A stretch of 64,000 nucleotides of DNA. Source: Siphonodentalium dalli (lineage: Eukaryota; Mollusca; Scaphopoda; Gadilida; Siphonodentaliidae). Each line of letters starts with the position of its first letter. Positions within the stretch are counted from its first letter, which is position 1. The stretch lies in assembly GCA_032622095.1 (NCBI GenBank), contig CP136061.1, positions 19,598,991 to 19,662,990 of the forward strand. Direction: 5' to 3'. Shown piece by piece: positions 48,085 to 60,683 of the stretch. The notes below the pieces were generated by a model. That model was not told the DNA's origin, did not search any database, and was given only the letters and a program-made list of their open reading frames with translations. A program made the position numbers and the translations under genes.

Positions 48085-49177
48085 ACTATTGTTATCCTTC
48101 ATCCCATTTCCCTCTCTTCTGATTGGCTGAGAGTGCGTCACATGGCGGGCGATAAATCACCATATTACCCTCGAGGGTAACATTGTCTCAGTTATTGACC
48201 GCTCAGCTGTTACCAGTACACATAGAACTACGAAGAACTCACAGCGCAGAGATTCTCTGACAGCTCTCTGATAATTTCGAAAAACACTGTTTTTATAAAC
48301 CCCACTGTTTCATAACAACCGCGAACTGTGGTGTTTGCTAATTTGCATAATTGTGTGGTTTTTTTATTTGCAATTAAAGCACGCTATGTATAATGGTGTT
48401 ATCATAGACACATATCTGTTGTAAGGTGTAATATTCATATTGGTCCTTTTTATATCAATAATAAAGACCGTGGGACAAATAGATAAACCTTATTATGTAG
48501 TTGGTATGCTGCAGACAATTGCACATACGATGTACATACGTTACAACTACGTTTATGTGGCCACTCTTTGCTGTTTATCAATTGATTATTTCTTTTCTTC
48601 AATACATTCATCAGACTTCAGAGAATACCCGTATGTTGCGTAACGATCTGTGACAGATGTCAATTTCTTTTTGCACTACTACAACGTGTTAGTTCCACAT
48701 TTTAGCATTCTGGAAATTAACACGTCTGTCGGCGTCTTCACGCTCATTTGAAACGAAACCGAACATTTCGCTGCATGGCTACTCAACTTCGAAATATCTT
48801 TACTCCTCTTTCCGTGAACCGATTTCCACAATGCAACCAGCAAACTGACCGGAGAATATCTGCGCAAATGACGGGTCTGTTAATTAATCCAGATTATGAA
48901 TGTTTATTTACTAAATAGCGATGATTCCAACATAGAATTAACTTTTCGAACTGGATTAAATAATATATGCGCGCATTTATGCCTGCTATTAAGGAGGTTC
49001 GTGTGTACTCCATTGTCAGATAACAAAACAGTTATCACCCTTGTTTTCGTGAGACACGGGGATTTGTCGCCGCTCTCGACCTGGAATGTCACCCTCGGGC
49101 CTGACGGCCCTCGGGTGACATTCCAGGTCTCGAGCGGGCGACAAATCCCCGTGTCTCACTCAATCGCGGGCGATAAC
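48085..49177. mobile_element. Unclassified ~1.1-kb insertion in the MITE
   Basis: Starts near gttatccttcatcccatttc and ends near gcgggcgataac; a short GTTATC/GATAAC pair may be the ends. A gtcacatggcgggcgataaa word near 48138 is echoed at the right end. Exact borders and target duplication are uncertain. No ORF I would support. Confidence 0.5.
49049..49159. repeat. Strong hairpin, ~50-bp stem
   Basis: GTGAGACACGGGGATTTGTC (49049) pairs with gacaaatccccgtgtctcac (ending 49159). The stem continues through cctggaatgtcaccc / gggtgacattccagg with few mismatches to a tiny loop near 49102-49106. It is GC-rich against an AT-rich background. Confidence 0.88.
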
Positions 49178-50519
49178 TGTATATTATACACTCACATTAG
49201 TACAGCGGCCAAACGCTAAAAGTGGTCGGGTACCCCTACCCACGGTAGAACAAGTTAAAACCGACTTTTTTAAAAGGAGAAATACATACTGTAGACGAAA
49301 ATGATAGTGAAAAATAACGGAATTGGTGGTGGCTATTCTCAAATCGACGATTAACGATACCCACCAGTGACTTTTCCCAGAAATTAACGATTTTGGTAAA
49401 GTGAGCCCTGCGGCTATGTCCTAAGTTATTAGCCCACATTGTAGGCGTTAAAATGACTACAGCATACCATATCTGTACCTGATATGCAAGAAGTGTTGGT
49501 TATTTTGATTTTCGTGCCATTTGGAGCCGAAAAAATTATTTTTTGTTGAAAAATCGCTCTTTTTCAAAACAATTATATTTTTCGAACATTATCATTCAAA
49601 CGGATATTGCAATAATATTGAAATATTTAATTCATATGGTGTAGTAGTTATCTAACAAGCATATGAAGAAAGAAGTTAACAAAAATTTTGAACGGTTTGC
49701 GAGATATTTGATTTTAGCTACCCCTACCCCAAACACGTTTTTGGTCGAAAAAAATACATATTTTTGTAAATGACATTACAAACATTTTCGAATTGATCTG
49801 AATGAGACCCAATATGAATCTTGTACTGAAAGTGTTGTCCAGAGATGCCGTTTAATCGATTACAGATGTGTTCAGGCTTTCAGACCCCAGTTACAACAAC
49901 AACAATTATTTTATTGATAACAGGTAATTTTGCATGCATTAACATCGATGTTAAGTACTAAAACCTTTGTTATAAACAATACGTGACCAACTATATAATT
50001 CAAATGGCTCAGTAGTTATCTGGACATCACAAGTAGAAAGAATTTGACAGAAATTGTCAACGGTTTTCAAGATATTGGAATTAGGTACCGCTATCCCGTA
50101 CTCGATTTGGTAGAAAAACTACATATTTATGATAACAAGACAGACCTTTCTAAATTATTCTAACGAGCATCTAATCATTATTCGTGTGATGAAAACCTGA
50201 TCCGTAGACACCGCGAGCCTGGTTTTAGATGACCTAAGGTTTCCAATTAAACCCCCAGTTACAACAACAACACAATATTTTATTTATGACATGTAATTTT
50301 ATATTAACACATATCGACTTTGAGCAACTGAAGTATTTGTTCTAAAGGACACATAATATAGAATAACATAATCATACAGAACAAAATTATTGTGGCTCCC
50401 CCGCCCTATTAGACGTCCTGAACACACCACGAACTGAATAAAATATGATCTCAATATTAAGAATCATGTAATTATAAAGGACAGTTACATAAAGAAATAT
50501 ACAATGTTTATGGATGGGT

Positions 50520-52830
50520 TGGTGGCACTTTGCTTGGCAAATATGAAGGGCGAATTTGCTATATTTTTCAAGAACACTCTACCCAGTTTAAAGACTTCAA
50601 AGCAGTACGAAATTAATCTATATGATCTCTAATTCTCTATATTAACCGAGAATGTGACGGGAATGTAGTTCTATCAGAGAATACATAATTTGTATGGATG
50701 GGTTGTGCATGTGTCGCTTTACAGAAAGTGGCTGATAAATAAGAAAGACGAATTTGCTGTTTTAGGCCCCCCCTACACAATTAAAGTGTTAAAGTTGAAC
50801 AACTCACGAACTGAAATGATTGCTGTAAATATTAACTGAGGATGTGGGCAAAAAATAGTCATATCGGGGCGCATACATGGTGTTGATTGATGGGTTGGGG
50901 TTGGATCCCAAAAGCCTTTAGCACTTTACGAAAAACGGATGGCAAACTCCAAAGGCGAATATTTTTTGTTTTGTGGGACCCCTTTATATGCCCATTTAAA
51001 CTCTTGAACACACCATGCTCCGAATATTCATGCTTTTATTATTAAATCACAGCGTGAAAGAAAGGTAGTGCTATCAGGGAATATACACGTTATATGGGTA
51101 GTTTGGTTCCCAAAATCCTAGGGTACTTTACAAAAGGCGGCTGGCAAAAACCAAAGCTGAATATTTTCTTTGAGCACCCTACCCCATTAAAAGTCTTAAA
51201 CACACTAATGGATGGACATGTTCTCAATATTAACTGGGGTGTGGACAAATGGTATATAATTCAGGAAATATACCTCTTCAGTGCACGATGGGCTGGCTTC
51301 CCAATGTCTAGGGCACTTTACAAAAAGTGGCTAGCAAAGAGAAGGCGAAATATCACTGTTTTTGGGTACCCATAACCCTTCTAAACTCGTTGGCACACAC
51401 TGAACCGAATCTATATGCTCTCATGTATTATTTACAATTTGTATGGGTGGTTTTGTTCTCGAAATCCTGGAACACTTTATAAAAGGCGGCTGGCAAATAC
51501 GAAATGTAATGTGTTAGGACACACTGCCCCATTTGCAGTATTGGGACACACGACGAACCGAAAGGATGTGCTCCCTTTATTAACTGCGTGTGTAGAGAAA
51601 TGGACGCTATATAAAGAGTATAGTATACCAGGGTTTTGAATGTCTGGGTCACTTTACAAAAAGTTGTTGATGAAAGAGAAAGGCGAATACTCACTGTTTT
51701 GGGGGGCCCTACTAACCCATTTAATATCTTGATCAGAGCATGAACTGAAATTATATTCTCTCATACTTAGCTGAGTGTGTGATCGAAAGGTATTGCTATC
51801 ATGGAATTATTAATTGATATATGGGTGATTTGGTTCCCCCGAAATCCTGGAACAGTTTACAAAAAGCGGCTGGCAAACAAGAAGGCGAATTCTCTATGTC
51901 TTGAGGACCCCATTATCCAACTTGAAATCTTAACAAAATGATATTCTCTCAATGTTAACTGAAGTTGTGGACAAATGGGATTATTATCTGGCAATACGAA
52001 TCTGTTATGGATGAGATGGTTCCCGAAAGCCTATGGCACTTTACAACAAATGGTCAGCAAATGAAAGGGCTAAATTTTACTCTCAGAGGACTCCATCCCT
52101 ATAAGAAGTCTTGAACACACCACTAGCTCAAGGCATAAGCTATCAGTATTACCCGAGATTATGGCCGAATGGCTGTTCTGTCAGAAAAGATGCAATGGTC
52201 TCGCAAGCCCGCCGTTCGCGAGAAGACAGTGGCACCTTACACAAAGCAGATGGCAAACGATGAAGGCGAATTCTAAGGGACCCCTACCCCATGTAAACCA
52301 TTGAACCTACCACAAACTGAATGGATGTGCCCTCAGGGTGGAAACGACGATCTGGACAAATGGCTATTCTATAAAGAAATACACGATTGTTATAGATGGG
52401 TTAATACCCGACAGTCAGGGACACTTTACAAAAAGCGACTGAAAAATAAATAATGCGATTTTTCAATGTTTGTATTACCCCCTTCCCAATTTGAAGACTA
52501 GAACACACCACGGACTGGAACGATATCATCATTGACTGCGTGTATGGACAATGGCGAGTTAATTGTACAAGGACGTAAACAATGTAAATAGATGGATTTG
52601 GGTTCTGAAAGAATGAACACTTAACGAAAAGTGACTGTGAAATAAGAAAGGCAAAATTTTGAGGACCCCTACTTTCTTTGAAGTCTTGGAAGACACCACA
52701 TGGTGAAATGATATGACCCCAATATTAATTGAGGGCTTGACCAAAGGTTAGTTTTTATCAGAATATGCATATGTGTTGGTTCCCGAAAGTCTGCATGATG
52801 TGGCACTCTACAACAAGCGGCTGGCAAATG
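50520..52830. repeat. FB3 interior: diverged ~190-bp tandem repeat, ~13 copies
   Basis: The landmark cactttacaaaaagcggct ggcaaa recurs near 50527, 50713, 50921, 51123, 51311, 51472, 51651, 51853, 52039, 52233, 52425, 52617 and 52803. Each is followed by gaaggcgaatt, 'cccctacccca tt', 'gtcttgaacacacca' and 'ctcaatattaactg gtgtggacaaatgg'. Copies differ strongly, so the array is old. Confidence 0.88.
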
Positions 52831-52984
52831 TTCACTGTTGTATGTACCCCTACCCTATTTGAAGTCTTGAACACATCATGTACTGAAGGGATTATGAATT
52901 CAATATCAACATATATTGTGGCCGAAACTATGCGATATATAAGTATGTGGTAGTTCTATCCGGAGGTAAACAATTTATCTGGGA

Positions 52985-53572
52985 GAGAGATTGTATGGGG
53001 AAAATTAGGATGTAATCCAGTTGGAACTGATTGGATACAATGATATACACATAGTTTCGTTGGAGCTGATTGGACGCAATGCTACACAGATCATTGATAC
53101 GCCCGTCGCCGTGAGATTGCAGACGATCTGCTGGTGGTAAATTTCGCGCTCAGCAGGGTTTCAATGCTTTTCACGAAGTTTTAACAGATGGCAGCGTTAT
53201 GGAAATCGCTTTGTCTGAACCCCGTTAACAATTTTAATATTTTCGCGATGACTTGAGTTGCTGTACATAAAAAAGAGTATTTCTGATAAAATTAGAAGTT
53301 CAGTTTTAGGACCACTGTTTTCCAAAAAGTAATGATATGGTTTTTCTATTTGCCACAATGACAGAGAGGGGACGTTTTAATGTGATTACTCAATTGGCCA
53401 TAGTTCAAACTACTGTATTTCAATCTTAAACGCGAATGGAGTACTTGTGCATCTATACGTCGGACATGCTGGGTTCCCCAGCTGTCCAATTATTGTAATC
53501 TCTGTATACCATTATTGTTTTTTTGAGAATAAACTATTGATTGGTTGATTGATATGCGACACGTATTGTATG
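52985..53572. other. FB3 interior, possible LINE/SINE 3' tail
   Basis: Ends with ttgagaataaactattgatt ggttgattgat, a (TTGA/ATTG)-type tail often found at 3' ends of LINEs. No coding part is recognisable; weak call. Confidence 0.3.
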
Positions 53573-55186
53573 TAACAGCAAATACAATGCGTTGTTGTTG
53601 TAATTTGGGGTCTGGAAGCATGAACACGTCTTTAATCACTTAAGCAATGTCTCCGGGCTCAATTTTCAGCAAAAGAATTATGTTGGGTCCCAGTATGATC
53701 AATTGGGAAATTTGGTAAAGTTCTGAACAAAAATATGTAATTTTTCGACCAAAAATGTGTAGCTAAAATCCATTATTTCGCAAATTGTTCTAAATTTCTG
53801 TTAACTTCTTCCTGCATATGCTTGGCAGATAACTACATCACCATAAGAAATAAATATTTGGGCATTATAACAATATCCATTTCAATGATAATGTTCGAAA
53901 AATAATATTTTTGTGAAAAAGTGCGATTTTTCAGCAAAAAATAAATGTTTTGGCTCCAAATAGCAGGAAAATCTAAATTAACCAACACTTTTTTTCATAT
54001 CAGGTAGAGGTATGGTATGATGTAGTAATTTTAACCCCAAAAATATGGGCAAATAGGCTAGGATATAGCCACAGGGCTCGCTTTACCAAAATCGTTAATT
54101 TCTGGAAAAAGTCACTGGAGGGTATCGCTCATCGTCGATTTGACAATAGCCACCACCTATTCCGTTATTTTTCAATTTCTGTCAAATTCTTTCGACTTGT
54201 GATGTCCAGATAACTACTCAGCCATATGAGTTATATAGTTGGTCACGTGTTGTTTATAACAAAGGTTTTAGTACTTAACATCGATGTTAATGCATGCAAA
54301 ATTACCTGTTATCAATAAAATAATTGTTGTTGTTGTAACTGGGGGTCTGAAAGCCTGAACACATCTGTAATCGATTAAACGGCATCTCTGGACAACACTT
54401 TCAGTACAAGATTTATATTGGGTCCCATTCAGATCAATTCGAAAATGTTTGTAATGTCATTATCAAAAATATGTATTTTTTTCGACCAAAAACGTGTTTG
54501 GGGGAGGGGTAGCTAAAATCCAATATCTCGCAAACCGTTCAAAGTTTTTGTTAACTTCTTTCTTCATATGCTTGTTAGATAACTACTACACCATATGAAC
54601 TAAATATTTCAATACTATTGCAATATACGACTGAATGATAATGTTCGAAAAATATAATTTATTTGAAAAAGAGCGATTTTTCGACAAAAAATAAATGTTT
54701 CGGCTCCAAATGGCACGAAAATCCAAATTAACCAACACTTCTTGCATATCAGGTACAAATATGGTATGCTGTAGTCATTTTAACACCAACAATGTGGGCA
54801 AATAACTTAGGACATAACCGCAGGGCTCACTTTACCAAAATCGTTAATTTCTGGGAAAAGTCACTGGTGGGTATCGTTCATCGTCAATTTGAGAATAGCC
54901 ACCACCAATCCCGTTATTTTTCACTATCATTTTCGTAAATAGTATATATTTCTCCTTCAAAAAAAGTTAGTTTTAACTTGTTCTACCGTGGGTAGGGGTA
55001 TCTCGAAAACTAGAGCTCTTTTTCGATTTGGCCGCTGCACTACATATTCAATCATATTCAACGTTGATGATATTCCACCGACATATTTAATAATTATATG
55101 TCATGTGTAATTTCTACACAATTTTGTTTAAGATCAAATGTAACACATTTTGTGTAGTATTTATACACATTTGTTCTAAGAGTGTA

Positions 55187-56620
55187 TACGAACACAGATT
55201 ATCTATTTCTCCATATTATTTTTGGTGGTTATGTTTTTCTTTTATATATATTGCACATTTACTCACGGCGACTGTGTTGTGTCCCTTTAAGGTTTGTATT
55301 TATGGCTCTAAACCTTTTTGGGAGCCAGACAGCGCTAGTACTTTTGTGAGATTGTGATTTGGGGGAGGGGGGGTAACACCGGGATTGTCGGAAGGACCGT
55401 GTGGTCCTCCCCTTAACCCCTCATTGTTAGGCCTTTATTCAGACAAAATCAAGAAAATAGCAATTTTTTTACATAAAAATTCTATTTCTTTTTTCCTGGT
55501 AGTCAGTGGTGGTTTTCGGGAGAAGCCAATTGGTCTGCGTTGATTACTGTGACCTTTCCTTGTGTATGGTCCCGCTCATCTGGTCCTCTATAGTATACAC
55601 CTGGCGATCCCCCCAGCAGGACGAATTCGTAGTTGGTGAGTGGATACGTCATTCCTGCTGAGTGGTATAGTGTAAAATCGCTGCATTGAGACTTGAACGC
55701 TCTTCTTCTATTCGGTCTCTGTGTGGTTTTGGCAACGACGGCCTCTCCTCATACCTCGGCGTCGCAGGGATGGAGGTGGTGGTTTCCGTCCCTGGTGGAG
55801 TCTGGTTGGGTGGAGTTGCCATCTCCACATCGAAGACAGCGGCGGGGACCTCCGGGGTGGCGTAGGCGTCCCTAGCGCTAGTACTCGTTGACTATATTTA
55901 TATATAGAAGTGCGTTATGATGATTATAACGAGAGGCCGATCACGATCGACAGATGTTAACCCATCCATTCGCGATAAAAATTTACTACGATCGGAATCA
56001 TAAATGAGAGTTTTGGTATTGAATTATAGAGTATACTGTTAAGTACTATTATAGACAAATGTACATAACACAAATTATTGGAGTTTATGGGTCACTGGCA
56101 TTTATATAAGAGAATGCACTGGTACAGGATATGTAATGCTAAACCACCACAGCCTTGGGTTAAAAGTGACAGATGTGACCTGGACATGGAATACTTGGGT
56201 TAAGAGAGTCCAATTTAAGTTTACAATAATAATGTGTCAAATTCTACCAACAATATAGCATACAGGTAAGCCACCCCAGTGCTGACCCATTAATAACAAT
56301 TATATAGCAGAGCTGTCAACAAATCACAGGAATTGTTTATGTTGAACACTGACCTCTCTATTAAACCAATAACAATTATACTGACTTCAGACCATCTGAA
56401 GATATAACTCTGCAGCACATATGTCCATGTCTACTGTTAATATCATGTGATGTTTATTGATGAATCTTTATTTTAAATTAGATACCATAGCCTTCTTTAT
56501 CAGATTATTTGATTTAAACAAATTTGGTGTGGTGATTCGGGGTACCATTGGCAGAGTTATAACGGTGTTAGTTTTTCAATTTTGTTTAACTTAAATTTTT
56601 GTTTTTAAATTATTTAAAAA
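55187..56620. other. Intron DNA with G-rich stretch, no recognised gene
   Basis: Contains ggggagggggggg near 55360 and a GC-richer patch at 55690-55880 with a 60-codon frame (alanine/serine-rich start). The frame has no recognised family and I do not call it. The rest is AT-rich. Confidence 0.3.
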
Positions 56621-56750
56621 AATTAAAGGACACATTGGGAACCTTTTTACCAACTTGCATCATAATCATCAATATCTAAATGAAAATTAAAGGGACACAT
56701 TGGGAACCTTTTTATCAACTTGTATCATAATCATCAATATATAAATGAAA
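56621..56750. repeat. 64-bp direct duplication
   Basis: aattaaaggacacattggga starts at 56621 and again (with one inserted g) at 56685, with gaaccttttt and cataatcatcaatat in both. Confidence 0.85.
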
Positions 56751-56854
56751 ACAAATGAAAGAGTCAATGACATTTTTTTACTTATTATTATATAAGTTAA
56801 AACAAAAAATCTAAAAACAATTTGAAAAACAATTTTCAATTTTTGTTTTCGAAA

Positions 56855-57243
56855 AAGGGTCATAACTCCTTTAAAATAAATCGGATCAAACCCATATTCG
56901 AAATCGATCTGTATATTGGGCTGTGATACTCACATACCAAATTTAGTTCCAATCAGATATGAGTTATGAGATATGAGTTATGGCAAAATGCGTGAATTTT
57001 AAGTCGAAAAAGGGCCATAACTCTGTAACAAAAACTCGGATCAAACCCAAATTTGAACTCGATCTGTATTTTGAGAAACCCATATAAAAAATTTGGTTCC
57101 GATCGGATAGCAAATGTTTGAGTTATCGCATTACTCGTAAAGTGTCTACGGACAGACGGACAGACAGACGGACGAACGAACGACGAGTGGTCAATCCGGA
57201 CAACGACACTATGTTTACCATACTATGGTATGGGTAAACATAA
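56855..57243. repeat. Dispersed repeat (GGGCCATAACTC...GACGGACGAAC), third copy
   Basis: Two sub-units begin gggtcataactcctttaaaa and gggccataactctgtaacaa. A gacagacggacagacagacg run and an inverted end accatactatggtatgggt follow. Same architecture as 26557-27176. Confidence 0.65.
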
Positions 57244-57279
57244 ACATTATGCAATTCTAGCATTTATATAGATGCTCAC

Positions 57280-57478
57280 CTAAAACAACCAACGACACCA
57301 CTCCGATTTGTTGATATATGCTGGCTAAGGCGATCGTTTTGACAACGAGAAGAAACAATAGGCCCATCGTAATAACGAACCATAAAATGTACGTATATAA
57401 GTCATTCGGTCGCTTCTTTAGATCGAATTTCGTGTCTGGGAAATCACCTGTTTCTAAATATGCATCATACAAATCGTC
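57280..57478 (-). CDS. AGPAT: Gene B penultimate coding exon, AGPAT-like membrane exon
   Basis: A 199-nt exon with acceptor tatttgcag (ending 57479) and consensus donor AG|GTGAGC (exon ends at 57280). It encodes DDLYDAYLETGDFPDT, matching the family's QEKDALQE-Y---G-FP, then KKRPNDLYTYILW (family ARRPWTLLN-L), then a long hydrophobic stretch of about 25 residues, the C-terminal membrane segment. It ends one base into a Gly codon that the exon at 46596 completes in frame. Upstream exons should lie to the right of this window or were not recognised in 57.5-64 kb. Confidence 0.85.
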
Positions 57479-57686
57479 CTGCAAATAGAGTTAAATATTA
57501 GTTTAATTACGACACACAAACGTCACGTGGTTAAGTGTTGCTTGTTATCGCGGTCAAAACCCATAACTATATTTAAGCAGATAGTTTCAGTACCTATATT
57601 ACTAATTCTATCTTCTTTACATATAATTAATGCCATGAGTATTTATTTAAAGGACAACTTAGTTTTCGAACCCCCAGATCACATTA

Positions 57687-57706
57687 TCTATATCTATATT
57701 TGCGAA

Positions 57707-57737
<31 letters not shown>

Positions 57738-60430
57738 GTTCTATAGAAATTCACAGGGGACCACCTAGATGGCACAAAAGGGTTCTAATAGGGGTAACTT
57801 TTTACGAGAAAGATAATGGCGAGGGCGGGGGGGGGGGGGGGGGGGGGGGTTGCGTGAGAAAATTTACACATACAGGGCCCAAATTATTTTTTACAGCCCT
57901 CTTGCTACCCACCCACCCTTTTTGTGCAAAAAAAATATTTTTTTCCGCCTGATGTTTTTGGACCCACCTCCTAAAATAAGAAAAAAAATCATTTTAAATC
58001 TATTCAAGACCAAATCAAACAGAATCAAAGGTAACTTTTAAATTGGTCCGTTTCTGGCAGATTCCAAGTGTTCAAACAATTGAAAAACTATCAACGATTA
58101 TGATGTTGTTTTCGACATTGAAAATTACATTTTGAAATAAAAAGTGTTTTATTCTACAGTATGCACATATATTGTGAGGTAATATTTATAGTGCCAATAA
58201 GCCAACATTGTGTTTAATTTTTACATAAATAGTCCAGTTACTAATTAATGACTTCTTCACTGTTGTTCCCAAAAAAGGTGCCACCAACCGTCATATCAGA
58301 ACACCTTATAGTCACACCTGCAATGACAGTTATATATTATATAAGTATCACTCTTTGGAGCCAAATAAACAGGCTGGCATGTTTATTTTTTAATTTGAGG
58401 TATTTTGTTAGCCAGCACTCTGCAGCACCGGGAAGCACTAGTATTATTTGGTCATTAGACATGCCAGAGTGAAAATGCCAGCACTATCAGGCACTATTCA
58501 ATATTAATTTGAGGTGAAATGCAAACCAGCACTCCTATTCAGTCATTACTTTTATTTGGCACCAGAGAGTGCTTTATCTTATACCTATACATATGTTCTT
58601 AAGTGTTGGTTCATGTCATAATCTATGTTAGAACACATTTATTAGTGAAAAAAACTTAAAACAATGTCCATAATGTGGGTTGAAAAATATTTGCACAAAC
58701 AATTTTTTCAGGCCTCTGAGATGCACCCACCCCGCCCGGTATAGGTATGTTTTTGGAAGATCTCCCCTGTATTACTTATATCTTATACCTACCCTGTTCC
58801 TAAGTGTCTGTAAAGGCCATAACCTGCTTTAGAACACAATTATTAATGAATATATTTGAAAACAACTTAAAACAAGGGCAAAAATGTGAATAGAAAAATA
58901 ATTGCACAAACTAATTTTTTCGGGCCTCTTCGGACCCACCCATCCCGGCCCTGTATGATAAAACTTTTGTGCGACCCCGCCGGGGGTTAGAATTTTCTAA
59001 AGTGACGCCGTTGTTGTCAGGGGCAGAAAAGGGGGAGGGGCAGAAAAAAAAATGTCGCCGATTGCTACCAAACTTATATATAATCATCCCCATAATATGA
59101 GGATTCTAATGTTGTGGTTTAAATATGTCAAACGTAGCGCCGTTCGCGTCAGGGATGCCCGGAAGGGGCGAGGGGCACACAAATTGATCAAACTAATTTT
59201 AGCGCCGAATTCCACAAAATTGATGCACAATCTTCTGAGATCTTCTCCATGATACAAGGAATTTTATTGTGTGATTTAAAGACGCCAAATTGGGGTCGTT
59301 GGGATGAGAGATTGGGGGCGGGCGGTGTGTGTGTGTATGTGGGGGGGGGGGGGGGTAATAAATATGATAAGAATTGGTTTAGTCGCCGATTGCCACGAAA
59401 CTTATACAAATTCATCCCCATGGTATGATGTGTCTAATGGCGTGGCTAAAAGCCCTCAAAAGTGGCGTCATTCGAGTCAGGGGTACACTGAAAGGGAGAG
59501 GGGCACCAAAATTGATACACAGTATTTTTAGCGCCAATTTCCACCAAATTGATACACATTCTTATCCATGATATGAGGAATCTAATCGTGTGATTTTAAA
59601 GACGTCATATTGGTGCTGCTTTGGTGAGAGATGGGGTGGGGTGGGTGGGCACTAAATTTGATAAAAATTTGTTTAGTCGCGGATTAGCACCAAACTTACA
59701 AATAATAATCTCCATGATATCAGGAGTCTAATTGTGTGGTTTAAAGATGTAAAAAGTGGGGCCATTCGAGTCAGGGGTGCCTAGAGGGTGAGAGGGACAC
59801 AAACATTGATAAACAATATGTTTAGCGCCGATTGCCACCTGATTGATACATATTCTTCTCCGTGATATGAATAATCTAATCGTGTGGTTTAAATGCGCCA
59901 AATTGGTGCCTTTTGGATGAGAGATATGCAATTGTGGCCCTAAATTTTATACGAATCTGGATACTCGCCAATTTTCATAAATTTTATAAATATTCATCTC
60001 TATAATTCATCTCTTTAAAACATCTGTATCTTCATGAAGATATGATAAACTAGATTGGTTGTCTGATTAATTGATACATCTCTATGTAAAACACAATTGT
60101 CATCTTTTATTTTTTCGAACTAATGTGTTTATGATGTTTATGTTTCATGCTATAACGTCTGAAGTATACGCAGTTGTAAATAAATAAATACTTCTTTATT
60201 GGTGGGATGGATTAAACGCGATAAACAAAATGATAATCGCTCCGATCTGACAAGCTGAGCCACTACTTATATTCCATGTGTAAGAATAATGTTTTGTGAT
60301 GCCATTTGGATATACAATTTATGAGAATACGTGTAACACTTTGGGAGCAAGAGTATTGTCTATTCCCACCAAATATCCACAGAGGGTTTCACATCACTTT
60401 AACCTGGGCAACGCCGGGTAACCCTGCTAG
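57687..60430 (+). mobile_element. Helitron-like element, 2.7 kb, empty site seen
   Basis: Starts TC at 57687 after an A. Ends aacctgggcaacgccgggta accctgCTAG at 60430 before a T; the hairpin (cccgg/gggcaacgccggg type) lies just before CTAG. The related MITE at 11103 has uninterrupted cacattatataaaa at this point, so insertion was between A and T as for Helitrons. Contains a tgtctgtctgtttgtctg run near its 5' end and a long G run at about 57828-57849. No Rep/helicase gene. Confidence 0.88.
58900..59960. repeat. Diverged ~150-bp tandem repeats inside the Helitron
   Basis: Landmarks (t)cgccgattgccaccaaactt (59054, 59382, 59826 and variants near 59200, 59530, 59680), then catgatatgaggantctaat, then gtgtggtttaaagacg, then gggatgagagat-ggg. 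About six to seven copies, alternating between two variants. Confidence 0.8.
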
Positions 60431-60683
60431 TATAAAACATATACCACATTATATATCATTTGAAAGAGGAAGCTCCAAAACATTTTATTTTCAACTTATT
60501 CGATGTAATAAGCTGTGAACATGATGTTTTTGTTGAGATACCAACGTGTATTCTGTTATATGTTAGTAATAATTTGTTATTATAGTATTTTAATCAAATG
60601 TTATGGCATAGATTGTTATTAAAACCGTACCTCAAGGAAATACAAAAAATAATCCATGACTCGAAAATTAAACGGGCCTTTAA

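Larger units (their letters stand above)
49198..55042. mobile_element. Giant palindromic DNA element FB3
   Basis: Left end TAGTACAGCGGCCAAA, right end tttggccgctgcACTA (inverted, one mismatch in 13). The flanks repeat CAT (49195-49197 and 55043-55045), and the flanking MITE supplies the empty site. Further in, tacccctacccacggtagaa (49231) pairs with its complement ending 55000. The arms 49231-50100 and 54180-55000 match over nearly their whole length. The right arm also carries a direct second copy of much of itself (53580-54180 against 54330-54940). The interior is a ~190-bp tandem array. No coding sequence. It sits in the last intron of gene B. Confidence 0.8.
47720..55184. mobile_element. 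Palindromic MITE (TTAGAACAAATGT family) split by two insertions
   Basis: CACTCTTAGAACAAATGTGT at 47720 and its inverse ending at 55184, each bordered by TA. MITE sequence occupies 47720-48084, about 49178-49197 (tgtatattatacactcacat) and 55043-55184. Compared with the intact copy at 13467-13963, the interruptions are 48085-49177 and 49198-55042. Without them the copy would be about 530 bp. Confidence 0.8.
57651..60679. mobile_element. TTAA-flanked MITE split by a Helitron
   Basis: TTAA at 57647-57650 then AGGACAACTTAGTTTTCG; inverted end CGAAAATTAAACGGGCCT at 60662-60679, then TTAA at 60680-60683. The body outside the Helitron (57651-57686 and 60431-60679) matches 11103-11520 (gctccaaaacatt, gttattaaaaccgta). 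A TTAA duplication suggests a piggyBac/Kolobok-type MITE. Confidence 0.85.
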
